Assembly (NCBI GenBank): GCA_905182995.1
Contig: CAJJDP010000046.1
Coordinates: 190,488-254,487, forward strand
From: Paramecium octaurelia
Lineage: Eukaryota; Ciliophora; Oligohymenophorea; Peniculida; Parameciidae
Direction: 5' to 3'
Length of the DNA stretch: 64,000 nt
The stretch's first letter is position 1; every line of letters starts with the position of its first letter. Positions 11,655 to 28,549 of the stretch are shown piece after piece. Made by a program: the position numbers and the translations under genes. The notes beneath the pieces are model-generated. The model worked only from the letters and a program-made list of their open reading frames with translations, did not search any database and was not told the DNA's origin.

Positions 11655-12401
11655 ATGCAACAATTTTTGAATCAGTTTAAAGAGATAATTAATGTGAATG
11701 ATATTATTCAGAAGGATGAAAATACTGCAATAGGTTAAATTTTCCTTTATAACCAATATTCTAGTGAATTCGAGGATTTGATTGAAAAGTTTACCACCAC
11801 TTAAAGCATTTGTGGTTTCACTTCTGTTGCAAATGCAATAGCTTTAAAATAAATAGGACCTTCAATTGGATATATTTAAGCTATTTAACACTTAAAGAAA
11901 AACTCTTAATTAAGAAGAAAATATGTATAAGATGCTATGATTTTTATTCAAAACAGCAGAAGAAAATACATTTAATAAAGCTAATGGTTAAGTTCAAATG
12001 AAAAAGAGGGTAAAAAATATTTGAATGATTGGGTGGCTAATTTTGAAATAAGCGATTATTTGAGAGAGAAGAAACTTGAAAATATCTTTTTTATAAGAAA
12101 CATAGCTTATGATCATCCTGAGGCGATGGAGAAACTTTAATTTGAAGAGAAGGACAGAATTGTAGAAGAAGCACCGTATAAAGGAGATGGTTACTTTGTA
12201 GATTATGGGTTCACTAAAGAATTTATTAGAAGGAAGGACTTTGAATATTCCTCTTAACACATCTATGTTATTGACATTTTGGGTCATTTCATTTGCAGTA
12301 TAGTTTTCGAGGACAAGGGAAAAAAGTTTATACTACTGTTAGAGACAATGGAAAGTAATAGGCTGAATAACCAAACAATTAAGCAATTTTATAAGATTTG
12401 A
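11655..12401 (+). CDS. Hypothetical protein with cysteine-protease-like CGFTS motif
   Basis: A 248-residue intronless frame. Residues about 52-62 read SICGFTSVANA, which resembles the catalytic-cysteine helix of papain-fold enzymes such as phytochelatin synthase and C39-like peptidases (CGxxS). About 145 residues later comes HIYVIDILGHFICSIVF, which could supply the histidine strand. I cannot confirm the fold, and no full family signature is visible. There is no signal peptide. It lies 118 bp downstream of the SHIPPO gene on the same strand and is convergent with the membrane-protein gene ending at 12441. Confidence 0.65.
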
Positions 12402-12440
12402 TATTCTAACTTATATAAAATATATATTAATATTATTAAT

Positions 12441-13249
12441 TCACACAATTATTTATTTGATTAAATTAATTAGACTAATTATTAGGATTGGCATAACTGC
12501 TTAATATTAGATAGATTTTGATGGTTATTAGTCATTGGTGATATCATTTAAAATAATTGTTAATTGTGTTAAACAATAAATGAAACATACTAAAATAACG
12601 CATGGCCATATTATAGAAGTGGCACAATCTGTGATGAGTGTTACGATATTGTAGGATATGGCAAATAGCAATAATGAAGTAACCCAAAACCAATTAAAAT
12701 GCTATTGTAACTAAATTAATGCTGTAATTTCAGTGTAAATGAGGGAAACGTAATAAATAATGATGACTGCTACCCATTTTTTGGATCCGTAATTATCATC
12801 GCATAATCCAGGTATGATGAAAATGAGGAAGGACAATAATAAAATCTTCCATACAAAGAGTGGCAAAAAAATTAGTATGGGATTCTAGTTTATGAATCCG
12901 TCGAGTTACAAACAGAGTAGGATCATAAAAATAGGCAATAATCCCAGAGTAGAATTTTGAGCTATTGCTAAAAATACTTTGGCGATTCTTGGGTATTACT
13001 ATTAATCTAGTAAAATAATTATTAAATACATAGCCATTTGCTGCTTAAGATCCAAACGACGGAATCGCATAGGAAAAATATGAGTCCAATAATAATCCAT
13101 TTGATCTAATATTCAATCCGAATCGCGATGATTTACAACATTAAATAGATCGACAATGCTATGAATATACGTATGCATTTGAACAATATCTCCTCCTATT
13201 TTCTTCCGATTTCTGATTCGGACCCTTAGAAGTCATCTCGATCTTGCAT
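12441..13249 (-). CDS. Polytopic membrane protein (about seven segments), unknown
   Basis: A 261-residue protein with one 23-nt intron (13007-13029). About seven hydrophobic segments are visible, including IIIGLIFFLCDSVVWIL, GLLPIFMILLCL, PILIFLPLFVWKILLLSFLI, VAVIIIYYVSLIYTEI and SLLLFAISYNIVTLI. The N-terminus is short and charged. No transporter or receptor signature is recognisable. The ATG at 13247-13249 is the first in frame. Confidence 0.7.
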
Positions 13250-13544
13250 TATTCGTTTTTGTGAATAATATATTATTATATATTATTTATTCATATACCA
13301 AACAATTGCTCCTTTCCATTTCCAACTCCCTCTGATTCCTATTAAACAATCAAAAAGAGAAGATCTTATACAAAATTCACAATAACTAAACTTAAAAAAT
13401 TAATTAAATACTTATTGTGAATAAACTGAAATTCAGTTCACTTTGAGAAAAACTAATTTCTTTTTATTTCATTAAATTAATAATTCTATTTGCAAATCTT
13501 ATCAAGATAACAAATATTTAGCAGTATATAAGTAAAAACATATT

Positions 13545-14288
13545 TCATTTGTATTTATTAAGATTTATGTCTCTCTTACACACTGGGCAATGTTTTTCCC
13601 TGGAGAGCCATTCCGAAATGCATTCTTGATGGAATACATGGCCGCACTCCAATTCAATTTCAACTGGATTTCCACTATCTTCTAGACAGATTGTGCAACT
13701 AAAATCTACATAACTTCTTACCAATCATTGATTTGCTGTTTGATTTTGCATTATTTGAGTAGCAATTGAATTTGATTTTGGAGCAACCCTCTACTGACAA
13801 ATCCCATCTTCTCTTACAATTCTTGTAGTTGTTCATAGCTCATCTCATCAAGATCTACATTGTTTTACATTCTAGAGGTGAGAAATAAATATAATAAAAT
13901 ACTAAGTCAGACGATTTTGGAATTCCATCTCCTCTTGTTATTGTAACATAAACGCTAATTGCATTGATTTCTCCTCTTCTGTCATTTCTTCCTAAAATTC
14001 ATGTTGTGATTTTTCAACTGAAACTTATTCTTAATGCTCCTCCTCTATTTGAGGATTCTGTTGATTCTATAATTGTTATTCTAATTCCTGAATTCTCTGT
14101 TTCAATTCATTAACAGTGTTTTTCAAATCATAATTCTCTTGGCGCAATTCATTTATTATGTCAGATTTAGATTACGACCTCTAGTTGAATTTCTATATTT
14201 ATTCAATTGGAATCTTGAAGAGTTTGTCCACCATTTCCTTCTACTTTGAAGAGGACTTCAATTAACTTAATTTGATTGGGTTGTCCAT
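13545..14288 (-). CDS. RING-H2 E3 ubiquitin ligase
   Basis: A 229-residue protein with two introns (13872-13902 and 13699-13721). A coiled-coil and Gln/Glu-rich N-terminal region is followed by DEMSYEQLQELQEKMGFVSR, which resembles the block before the RING in plant BIG BROTHER-type ligases. The C-terminal RING-H2 finger reads CTICLED, ELECGHVFHQEC and HCPVC, with all eight zinc ligands in place. It presumably recruits an E2 enzyme to substrates. No membrane segment. About 290 bp of AT-rich spacer separate it from the divergently unrelated gene to its left. Confidence 0.92.
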
Positions 14289-14380
14289 CTACTTTTTAAC
14301 AATAAATTTATTTATAATTTTTTACACTAAAACTCTAGTTTATTAATATTGTAATAAATGAACTAAAAAATTAATGAAAA

Positions 14381-15916
14381 TCATTTTGGAACGAATATCT
14401 TAACTTCTCCATAATTTAAATATAATGTGAATTTTCCACTGGCAACTTTGATACAATCGGTTGTTGGATAGAAGATATTGCAAAGAGTAGTTCCTAATAA
14501 TTAATATATCTTTGTACCCTCAGCATATGGATGATAGGTGATGGTCTTAACAACTTATCTGTCGTATTTACTGGAGAATGCAGCAAACAAAGTACCTCTT
14601 GTGAAGGCATAGATTTCAGAATCTGAATATCTTTGAATTTGATCTTGATTTCCTGCATTTGTAGTCTTACGTGCACTATTGATTGCTTGGATGAATTTGT
14701 ACATTTCGGATGATCTATTGATAAATTAAATTCTTACTAGTCCAAATTACCCCATAAAACTTCTCTGTTTTATGGATCATTACCACCAGCATAGAGTTAT
14801 TCACTACCGTAGTAAATCATTGGGATTCCCACAGAAGTCAAACAAAATGCAGTGATGGCCTTGAATTAGAGCTTTTTGATAGCAGAAAAGGTCAAATGAG
14901 GTTTGTCACTTAAGAATACTTCATCTGGAATGTACCCTTAAACTTAATCGTTTAAGAATCTTGCATTGTCGTGATTGTCATTGAAATTACCGGCGTATTG
15001 AATATTCTGCTTACCCCAAGAGTTGGTTAAACTATTGTAGTAATTTTCAAATGTATTCATATCTCTCCAATGAAGGAAGACATCTCTGGCTGTGTAGAAA
15101 AGAGGGTAGTTCAATAGAGCATCGACTGGACCAACGAATTGTTTTAAGAAGTTCATATCGCCATCAAATACTTCTCCAACTGTATAGACTCCAGCAGCTT
15201 CAGAGAACTTATACCAGAAATCAGTTTTAACCATCATGAGAGTATCAATTCTAATTCCATCAAATGAAAATTCAGTGACTAGCCATTTGATCCATTATAA
15301 TAATTATTCTGTAACAAATTGATTATCTTAATTAAGATCAGCTAGACCTGCAAGTCTACATTTTTCAATATTATAAAGGTTGTGTGAGTTAAAATCGTTG
15401 TCTGTGATATCACACCAATCATGATAATGGGATGATTGATTGAAGGGGTAGTTTTAATTGAAATTTAGATTTGTATTTCCCATCTAATTTAGATCAAATA
15501 ATTTACATGATTAGCCACAACATCCACCATAACCCAAATATCTCTTTAATGGCAAGCATTGACAAGGGCCTTTAAATCATCAGCAGAACCAAAATTGCGA
15601 TTGACATCATACATATTTCTAGCCCAATATCCATGATATCCACCATCATAATTATCTACTACGGGTGTAATCCAAATAGCATCGAATCCCAAATCTCAAA
15701 AATATTATTATATTTACTTTAAATATAATCTAGTTGTTGAATCATTCCTTTGTAGTCACCACCACAATAATTCCCCAAATTGCAAGAAGTAGACCTGCCC
15801 TGACTTGTAGCAAATCTATCAGTGAGCAATTGATAAACTGATCTACTCTTCCATTCTTCTTTTGTTTTACAATGGATGACTACGAATAGAACCAACAAAG
15901 ATAATAACAATCTCAT
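14381..15916 (-). CDS. Secreted alpha-amylase (GH13)
   Basis: Starch-degrading glycoside hydrolase family 13 enzyme, 488 residues with three introns (15695-15717, 15484-15506, 14715-14737). The N-terminus, [16 protein letters not shown], is a signal peptide, so the enzyme probably goes to food vacuoles or the medium. Motifs follow the usual order: [31 protein letters not shown] (nucleophile Asp), GEVFDG (acid/base Glu) and [11 protein letters not shown] (third Asp). A C-terminal beta domain is present. The intron at 15695-15717 seems to end in GAG instead of TAG. Confidence 0.96.
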
Positions 15917-16453
15917 GAATTAAATTTAATGATGTCACAAAAGTAATTATTCAGATCCTATATTTATATATAATATATTGCATATTATAAATCAACATTG
16001 CATAATATATCAATTTAATAAAACAACACATCATTTTCCTAAGAGTTCAAATTATTTATGGCTTAATATCATTAAAACCTATAAAATTAAATAAAACTAT
16101 TCAAAATTCTTACTCATTTATATAGTTCCAATCAATTAGGCATAAAATCTTACGTAATAAATCATCAAATCCTACCTACTTATAATACATATATATATAA
16201 ATATAGGAGATCAATAAATATTATATTAATATTATTAAGTGTTAAAATTGTAGTTATTTGTCCTTATATCCATTATTATTATACTCTCAATTAATAAGTA
16301 AGAATCCGTCTATCCGCACATTTAACCATTTATTCAATTAATAATATAATGTGAATAAACTATAGGCAATGACAGCGACAAATTTAAGTAAGATTTAAAC
16401 TATAAATATTTTGTTTATTGTTTTATATCGAATAAAATATGTGGTATTACTTA
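15917..16453. other. Intergenic region, no gene seen
   Basis: About 540 bp of AT-rich sequence upstream of the amylase start. It probably holds the amylase promoter. No open frame, RNA gene or repeat is supported. Confidence 0.6.
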
Positions 16454-17403
16454 TCATTGCATTTGTAAATTTTTCTTAGCCTTTCGAACATCTCCATAAA
16501 ATATATCTTTTGGAAATCGTTTTAAAACTCTCAATTTATTATACTGTAATCCAAATGAAAACTGCATTATATCTTCTTCCTTAGTCATATTTATTTAACT
16601 ATTATTAAACTATTGTTTCGATACTCCAATTTTGTATCACTATAATCTTGGATCTATTAAAATACTGATCTTCTTAAAGGAGTCACATCGTCAGATCTTG
16701 TATAATTACTTCTTCGATTTCTCAGTTAGTAATAGTTGATTTAAGGGTTCTCGTCTATCTTATTTGGAGTCGACAATCCCTTATTAACATTCCCTTAAAC
16801 TACTAGTAATTCTTACTTAAATAATTGCTTGACTTTCTGAGAATTTAAATTTGTAGATCAGGTTAACTAGATTGTTTGGAATGATCGCAATCATAGATTT
16901 CTCTATATACTATATATATTAGAGAGAAGAAACCTTCCTTAATTAACTTTAACTGCTTTTAATCGATTCCCTTTATTAGTTGCAATACGATTATTTAACG
17001 CATTCAACTTATTGTTCTGAATCTCACCTTTATCTACCTTATCAATCTCAATTTATACTTAAAAACATTAAAATCTCGTTAGGATAACTATTAGACTCAT
17101 TCGGTTTATCAATCTCAGTTTTGATTCTTTGATGAGAAGTGACAGATTTTTTGGATTTGTGTATTTCATGAACATCAATCGAAGTTTTCAAATAATGGTT
17201 AGATCGATCAGGATGATCTATAAAATGTTAAAGTATCAAATAAAACTTCTAAAGAGATTCACAACTTTGGGTTGACTTGAATTTTTATGAGTGAAGTTTT
17301 AGTACATTTTGTTTGGTGGTTCTCCACCTCTGCATTTATTTGCACTTTGAGTTTTTCTAAAATCATTGTTAACTGCTACATCCAGAGGAAATTGATATTA
17401 CAT
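16454..17403 (-). CDS. Hypothetical multi-intron protein
   Basis: Not recognised. The start (ATG 17401-17403) opens into MQYQFPLDVAVNNDF, and the end reads QFSFGLQYNKLRVL, GDVRKAKKNLQMQ and TGA at 16454-16456. Several small introns are needed; those near 17206-17234 and 16587-16612 are clear, others in the middle are uncertain, so the length (about 260-280 residues) is approximate. The protein is basic, Ser/Asn/Lys-rich and has no membrane segment. It lies tandem with the S49 peptidase gene. Confidence 0.55.
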
Positions 17404-17477
17404 TATAAAATAATTGATTAAGTTTATTATAATATAAAACTCATTATAAATTACTCTTAAATAATATCATTCAATTT

Positions 17478-18276
17478 TCATTTTAACTTACTTTCAAAGA
17501 ATTCTATCATTTTTTCCCTTTAAGTTTTCTAAGTGGCATTTTCTATCTTATTTTATGGATACTCATTCGACAATACATTCAAATACTGTCCGATCCCATC
17601 AATAAATCTATTATTTAATACATAATCTATTTACTTGTAATCCTCAAATAACTGTTGTCCATTGAAAATAGATCCAGTTAACACTTATTCTTTATTTTAC
17701 CTATTTTCAATCATCTGTCTGATTTACAATTAGAGTTATTGGTTTTATTATTCACTAATATTTTCCAATATATTTGTGGAAGTATTATTACTTAAAGGGT
17801 CTAATTATTATAAAAATGTTTCATTAGAACCAGAATTAAAAGTTCGAACCTCCAATTTGTAATGTTCTAATAAGTTTAGAATGTTTAAGGTTTAAATTTA
17901 TGTTCCCACAGCCCCGACAATTGATGTCTTGTTACAAAATATTTTATCTCCCATACACAATAAATAAAATGCTCCTGATAATGCATAGTCTTCTGCAAAC
18001 GTATACAATGGGATATTATGCTTTTTTCTAACTAAATCAAATTTTCTTTATATGATATGGGCATGTGCTAGACTACCTCCTGTTGAATTGATTATCAAAG
18101 CAATTGCCTTGGAGTTTTCTGGATGAAATTTTTTTAATGCTTTATAAACTTTATAAGTCCTAACAATTTTTCTTGAATTTTTACATAGAGCTGGTTATTT
18201 AACCCTGCAGACAAAAGAATGAGACCTTTTTATATTTTTCTGTGTCTTTTCCAATTAATTTTAAGAATTTATACAT
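17478..18276 (-). CDS. Peptidase S49 (SppA/SohB-like)
   Basis: A 257-residue protein with one 25-nt intron. It has the crotonase-like core of family S49: VSFFCLQGQI, then IALIINSTGGSLAHAH, then YALSGAFYLLCMGDKIF with the expected catalytic Ser, then TSIVGAVGT, and near the end VLTGSIFNGQQL, matching the SppA motif before the last helices. SppA-type enzymes cleave leftover signal peptides or membrane proteins. There is no obvious signal peptide or membrane anchor at the start chosen (ATG 18274-18276). A homologue of bacterial or organellar type, so organelle targeting is possible but not shown. Confidence 0.85.
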
Positions 18277-18366
18277 TTAAATATATTATAATTCTCATTC
18301 ATTTAATTGCGCTACTAGAGCAGTTCCTCTCTTTACCCAATTACTCAAATTTAGTAAGGTTATGAT

Positions 18367-18687
18367 TCAATAATCTTAAAATATAAATAAAAATATTTCA
18401 AAGTTAGTAGAATGTCCTTTTATTGATAAAGTACATCTTCTATGAAGAGTTTTGTATACATGAAAAATGCAATCTTCATAATTCTCAATAATTTGAAAGT
18501 ATTTTTTAAATAATAACTCTTTCTTTTCTTTCTTATTTGCCCTTTGCATAAGCATCTCAAATACTAAAAGAGCTCACTCTTAACTTATGCAATTAATTAG
18601 TATTATTATTGATAATCTACTTAGCATCAAGCAGACACTATGTAGATAATAGTAAAATACTTTCTCTTCCTTTTGCCATCCAATCAT
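18367..18687 (-). CDS. Small hypothetical protein (uncertain model)
   Basis: A tentative frame of about 100 residues: MIGWQKEEKVFYYYLH at the start, a 21-nt intron, then FEMLMQRANKKEKKELLFKK and YEDCIFHVYKTLHRR. The upstream frame is also open, so the start may lie further 5', and a second coding-like stretch (NWVKRGTALVAQLNE) follows the stop up to 18295. It lies between the S49 gene and the divergent gene at 18796. No family recognised. Confidence 0.35.
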
Positions 18688-18795
18688 ATCAACTCCTTTC
18701 AATTTCTATATAAAATTTTCATCTTATAAAATAATAAAATGCTTAAATTTCTTGAGAATAGAGATCTTTAACCTACAAAGAGAGGAAAGGATATA

Positions 18796-19581
18796 ATGAG
18801 ATATGAAAGCTCAAGTCACCTCCCGAACAATCGATAATTTAATAGTCCCTTACATCAAGATGCCTTAATCTAAAATGATAAACCTACATATTACATTACA
18901 AAAAAATTACCTCCTGTTCAAATCTATAATCCTTTAGTTTAAACCACAGATTCAGTTGAAAGACCAGAATATATTGTTAAACAAAAGGACATCTACATCC
19001 CAAGATATCTGAATGAATATAAGACTAAAGGTTTTAAGAAGAAGTAGGGAATATTTGAGTCATACTAGCATTTATTAGCTTAAAATAAATCTTTGATCTA
19101 AGGTATTCATACTGATAAAAAACCATCATCACTGCCTCCCATTAGAATTCATAAAAAAGAATAGTCTACATTGAATATACCTGCATAAATTTCAACTAGA
19201 AGTTACCAAAATTAACAAGTTGATTAACGTTGCTTTAAGAGTATATCTTAGAACATTTATTCTGTCAATAATAGATCTATTGATAGCGAATAGAATAAAG
19301 CTAAGTATATCACAAATACCACTTAACAAAAATAAAGAAACTCTCATAAATTATTAACAGAAAATAAAGGTATCCAAGTCAACTTTGAAAAAGACTCAAG
19401 TCATAAAATAACAGAATTCTCAGAAGATTAAACTTATAACTTTAATTTTTAGTATCAATAAAAATAGGAGGATTAAGAAGAAAAGGAAAGACAGATGAGA
19501 GAATTAAGTATTTTTGATAAGAAAATCAAAGAGTTTAAAGAATAATAAAAATTGAAATTATACAAAAAAGAAGTTTCTTGA
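18796..19581 (+). CDS. Hypothetical coiled-coil protein
   Basis: A 261-residue intronless frame ending at TGA 19579-19581. The protein is Gln/Asn/Ser/Lys-rich with a C-terminal charged helix (EERKERQ-type sequence ending KIKEFKEQQKLKLYKKE). Within it, IYIPRYLNEYKTKGFKKKQG looks ordered. No family, signal peptide or membrane segment is recognised. It may be a cytoskeletal or cortical protein, but nothing in the sequence proves it. Confidence 0.62.
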
Positions 19582-20131
19582 AATAATCCTATTGATTATT
19601 ATGATAATAGTAAATTGATTATTCAATTCATTTTCTTTTACAAAACTGCTTATAATATTAATTATTATACTTGTTACTAATCTTATCAAAACAATATTTT
19701 ATTCTGATCTATTCTACATGAAGGAGTAATTCTAATTATTTGATTCTAAAGCGAAGAGTAAATTCTTTAAAAAATCGTTTTCTTTTAACAATTTTATTTT
19801 AAAATATTTATAGTTGCTAAGGTACTAAAATTGATGAAGGGGTAATTTTAGTTGTAATTGCTATTTTTTGAAAGAACATATTTTCTTAATTCTAAATCTT
19901 TACAAAAAAATTGGTAGCAACTAATATAAGTTAAAATTAATTGAGTCCCTTGATATTGGGGTTGTTGGATTATAACAATTCATAATTACATTTGATGAAA
20001 ATTTAAAGAAAATTTGTCCAAGGATGATCTCTTTTATCGATAATTTATATTCGCTTGAAATTATTGAGAATTAAATGTACATTCAATATAAAATTAAATC
20101 CCATAATAATTTTAACAGAAGTGTTGAATTA
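19582..20131. other. Intergenic region, no gene seen
   Basis: About 550 bp of AT-rich sequence with scattered TGA triplets, upstream of the DYRK kinase. No supported gene. Confidence 0.55.
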
Positions 20132-21784
20132 ATGAAATTTTCGAATCCTAAGAAACTCTCAATTCATTTAGATTTCGCATCATTCAAGGCTGAATTTTAG
20201 AATTCTTTACCCTCTTCAACCAAAAAAATAAGCACTCAACCTAATAGTCCAAATGGGATTGCCAAAAATATTAAAACTCAATAACCTTTGATACTAGTGT
20301 AAAACTCTCTTTCGAGCTAAAATTTATTGTCTCCTTAATAGAAGAAGTCTACAGATTTCGAAAGTGCTTTCAGCAAATTCCCTCTTCTTGTTGATTAATT
20401 TGTTAAGCTTTATAATTTAAGTAAAAGTGAAACTGGTGAATTGGCAGGGATAAAACAAGTAATCGATCTTGAAATTTTAGGTCTATTATTATAAGCCATA
20501 GAAGGTATCGTCAGAAGGACCAAATGGTGACTATCTAGCTCATCCTAAGGATCATATTCGATACCAATATGAAATCATAAAACAAATAGGATCTGGAAGT
20601 TTTGGACAGGTATTCGAAGTATTGGATCATAAAACTAAAAATACGGTTGCTTTGAAAATAATAAGAAATTAAGACAATTTAAAAAAGTAAGCGTAGGTTG
20701 AGACGAATATACTCATTACAATATAAGCTAAAGATCCTATGGGCCTCTAATCTATAGTTAAATTGTAGGATCATTTTACGTTTAGAGGACATTAATGCTT
20801 GGTCTTTGAGAAGTTGGAATGCACTTTATTTGAAATGTTGAAATATCAATTATTCAGAGGATTTGATTACGAAACTTTAAAGAAGATAGCATATTAGATA
20901 GTGAAAGGCCTGTCCTTTTTAAGGTAATGTAATATTGTTCATTGTGATTTGAAACCAGAGAATATTATGATTAGTGATATGCAATAAAAAGTAGTTAAAA
21001 TAGTGGATTTTGGAACAGGATGCTTTGAAGGTAATTAATTTTATACTTATATTTAAAGTAGGTATACAATTTAAAATATATTAGATATTATCGAGCTCCT
21101 GAAGTATTTTTTGGTTTAAAGTATGGATATGAAATAGACATGTGGAGTCTGGCATGTGTGATTGCTGAACTTCACACTGGGAAGCCTTTGTTTCCTGGAG
21201 AAAATGAAGTGGACCAATTCAACCTTATAATGGAAGTCATAGGTATTCCAAAAGCTGAATTTGCTTTGAAATGCCCAAGAAAAAAGATGTTCTTTGATGA
21301 CTCAGGACATCCTAAGAAAACAATCAAATAATATAGAAAACCAAAATCGATTAACCTAAATGAATTACTCAAGACAACTGAAGAGGACTTTGTTGATTTC
21401 ATACAAAAGTGTTTAGTTTGGGAACCTGAATTGAGAATGAGAGCTAATGAGGCTATCTAACATCCATGGATAAAGGGATTAGCCTTATAAGAGAAAAATA
21501 AGGTCATATCCTTTCGTAACTATAAAGAAAATTAAATAAATAAGATGTCGTAATAATAGTTTAAGGAATCATTCGACAAGAAGATCATGGGTACAATAGA
21601 AAAAACCAAAGCTTTAATTGCTCATAATAAGAATAATAGTTAACCTGCAATGTTAAATAGTGCTCGGAATCAAGAGTTATCTAGTTTTAGATAGAGATAA
21701 TAGATGGTTTAATCTATTCATTAAATACTAAGATAAACAAATACAAAAAAGAGTTCATTCATCAGAAAACCATCTATCGAATGA
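20132..21784 (+). CDS. DYRK-family protein kinase
   Basis: Dual-specificity kinase, 535 residues with a 22-nt intron near 20458 and a 23-nt intron at 21062-21084. A low-complexity N-terminus leads to GPNGDYLAHPKDHIRYQYEI, the DYRK NAPA-type lead-in. The kinase core has GSGSFGQV, the HCDLKPEN catalytic loop, DFGTGCFE, the YTY activation-loop motif whose second Tyr is autophosphorylated in DYRKs, and RYYRAPEV. The CMGC insert and HPWIKG close the domain, and a Gln-rich tail follows. All catalytic residues are intact. DYRKs act in growth, cytoskeleton and cell-cycle control. Confidence 0.95.
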
Positions 21785-21850
21785 AAGATAGAGTGAATTT
21801 AATTTTATAAATACTCTATAAAAATAGTATACAATTAACATCAAATATAA

Positions 21851-22804
21851 TCATAAATGATAACTAAATCTCGATAAAGGATGAGATTAGTTTTTGAGTT
21901 CTGTTCGTATTAATTTAGTAAGCATTTGATTTTATTTAAGATAGGGAGTGTTTTGATTGTTCAATGATCTACTACTTAATTAAAGACCAATTTTATTTTC
22001 ATATGGATTAGTAATACATCTGCTAATTTTGTTGATTGGAAGGGTTGGAAATAAGAGAGAATTTCTTTGATTACCAATAGAAGAAGATTGAGGAGTTGTT
22101 ATTTAGAGATTAAAAGTGAGAGCTCTATTGCCATTCATTAACATTTTTAATAATTCAGATTTTCCAGCTAAAAATTAATTCATTTTACAATCTTAAACTT
22201 TGAAATATTTTTCTTTATCAAGTTCCATTTAAGATTTATGATTTGATTTTATAGTGATGTATTTAGGAGGAGTCTTGCATGAAGGTGGCCTTTCCATGTT
22301 ATCATATTCTTAAATTAATAAAATGATTACCAACTATTGTATCTTGTTTAGTTAATTTCCTTAGCAGGGTCGGCTTTCTTGTAGTTCTTTTTTACTTCTT
22401 TCTTTCTAAAATATCAGCAAAACTAGTCAAAGCAAATCGTTAACCATCAATTTAATGATGCTATTAAATTTGAGTTGGCAGATTGGAAAATTATTTTGCT
22501 GACATCTCACCAAATGTATCTCCATATGCAGATTTTCTTCTTGGTTATTATTATTATCTCATTAAAGCTATTTTTTCAATTACATTCTTCAATGGTTTTA
22601 AATTTATAATTTTCTTACTTTTTATTTACTTTTCAGTTTGAATAGGATTTACATTATTATCATCTTTTTCTCCCTTTAATAAACGAAAACAGTGTATTAA
22701 TGAATTTTTTTTTGTTGATTTGTTTTGACAATCAAATAATTAAAGTTTTTAAGATTTTGAAGGTGTACACTATTATAAAACCAAATGACTGACTCTTCGA
22801 GCAT
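21851..22804 (-). CDS. Hypothetical protein (5' end uncertain)
   Basis: Two coding stretches join across an intron at 22309-22330 that ends in AAG, giving a continuous frame VEYDNMERPPSCKTPPKY. The first part includes INLKPLKNVIEKIALM and RRKSAYGDTFGEMSAKQF; the second is Asn/Ser-rich and ends RFSYHL before TGA at 21851-21853. The exact first exon is unresolved: frames near 22750-22870 switch in a way I could not fit to one intron, so the start given is provisional. No family recognised. Confidence 0.5.
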
Positions 22805-22908
22805 TAGATTAGAACTGAGGATAGTCACTTTATTCTATTTATTTCAGAAATAATACATAGGAAATCAAGCATGAAATAAATAAATAATATTAAATATAAT
22901 ATTTAATA

Positions 22909-26346
<3,438 letters not shown>

Positions 26347-26943
26347 AAATTATATTAAACATAATTCAATTGAACTAACAGTAAGAGCAAAAACATAAGC
26401 CAAAAGGTGCACAGGATAACATGTTTTGATATCATATTGTAGAGCATGAGATATATAGATTTTGGATAAAGAATATTGTAAAAAGGTAGATTCCATTCAT
26501 TACAAAATTACTTTCCTCTCTTATTCTAAGATATTATGATAAAGATTATTCAAGGATTAAAGTGAAATCAAAAGTAAACAGTCATTTACAAAATGATTAA
26601 ATCTGATCATTTTTGACATATTTATAGACACTAATTAAGAGAATTCAATTTATCTGATATCCTAAAATAATAATCTTAGAAGGTTCTCAAATCCCCAGAT
26701 TATAATTATATTAATCATGATGGAGATCATAAGAGATTCTGAATTAATATTTTCACATAATAAACAATACAATTAGAAATATTTTACGATATCATCTTTG
26801 TATTAGTATCCATGAATAGATAAGAAATATCATTTAAATTCAAATAATATAAGACATTGCTAACAAAAACAACATTTAAGTTTAGATTATGAATTATTAA
26901 TATAATTATATTATTTACAGATAACAAACTAGAATTAAAACTA
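26347..26943. other. Intergenic region between divergent genes
   Basis: About 600 bp of AT-rich sequence between the start of Prp22 and the start of the NDR kinase. It probably holds both promoters. No open frame or RNA gene is supported. Confidence 0.6.
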
Positions 26944-28520
<1,577 letters not shown>

Positions 28521-28549
28521 ATACAATTGATATTTTAATAAAAGAATAA

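Noticed and set aside
17830-17860. GGTTCGAACT-like box on the minus strand, similar to a tRNA B box
   Set aside because: It lies inside the coding frame of the S49 peptidase and no A box or cloverleaf can be drawn around it.
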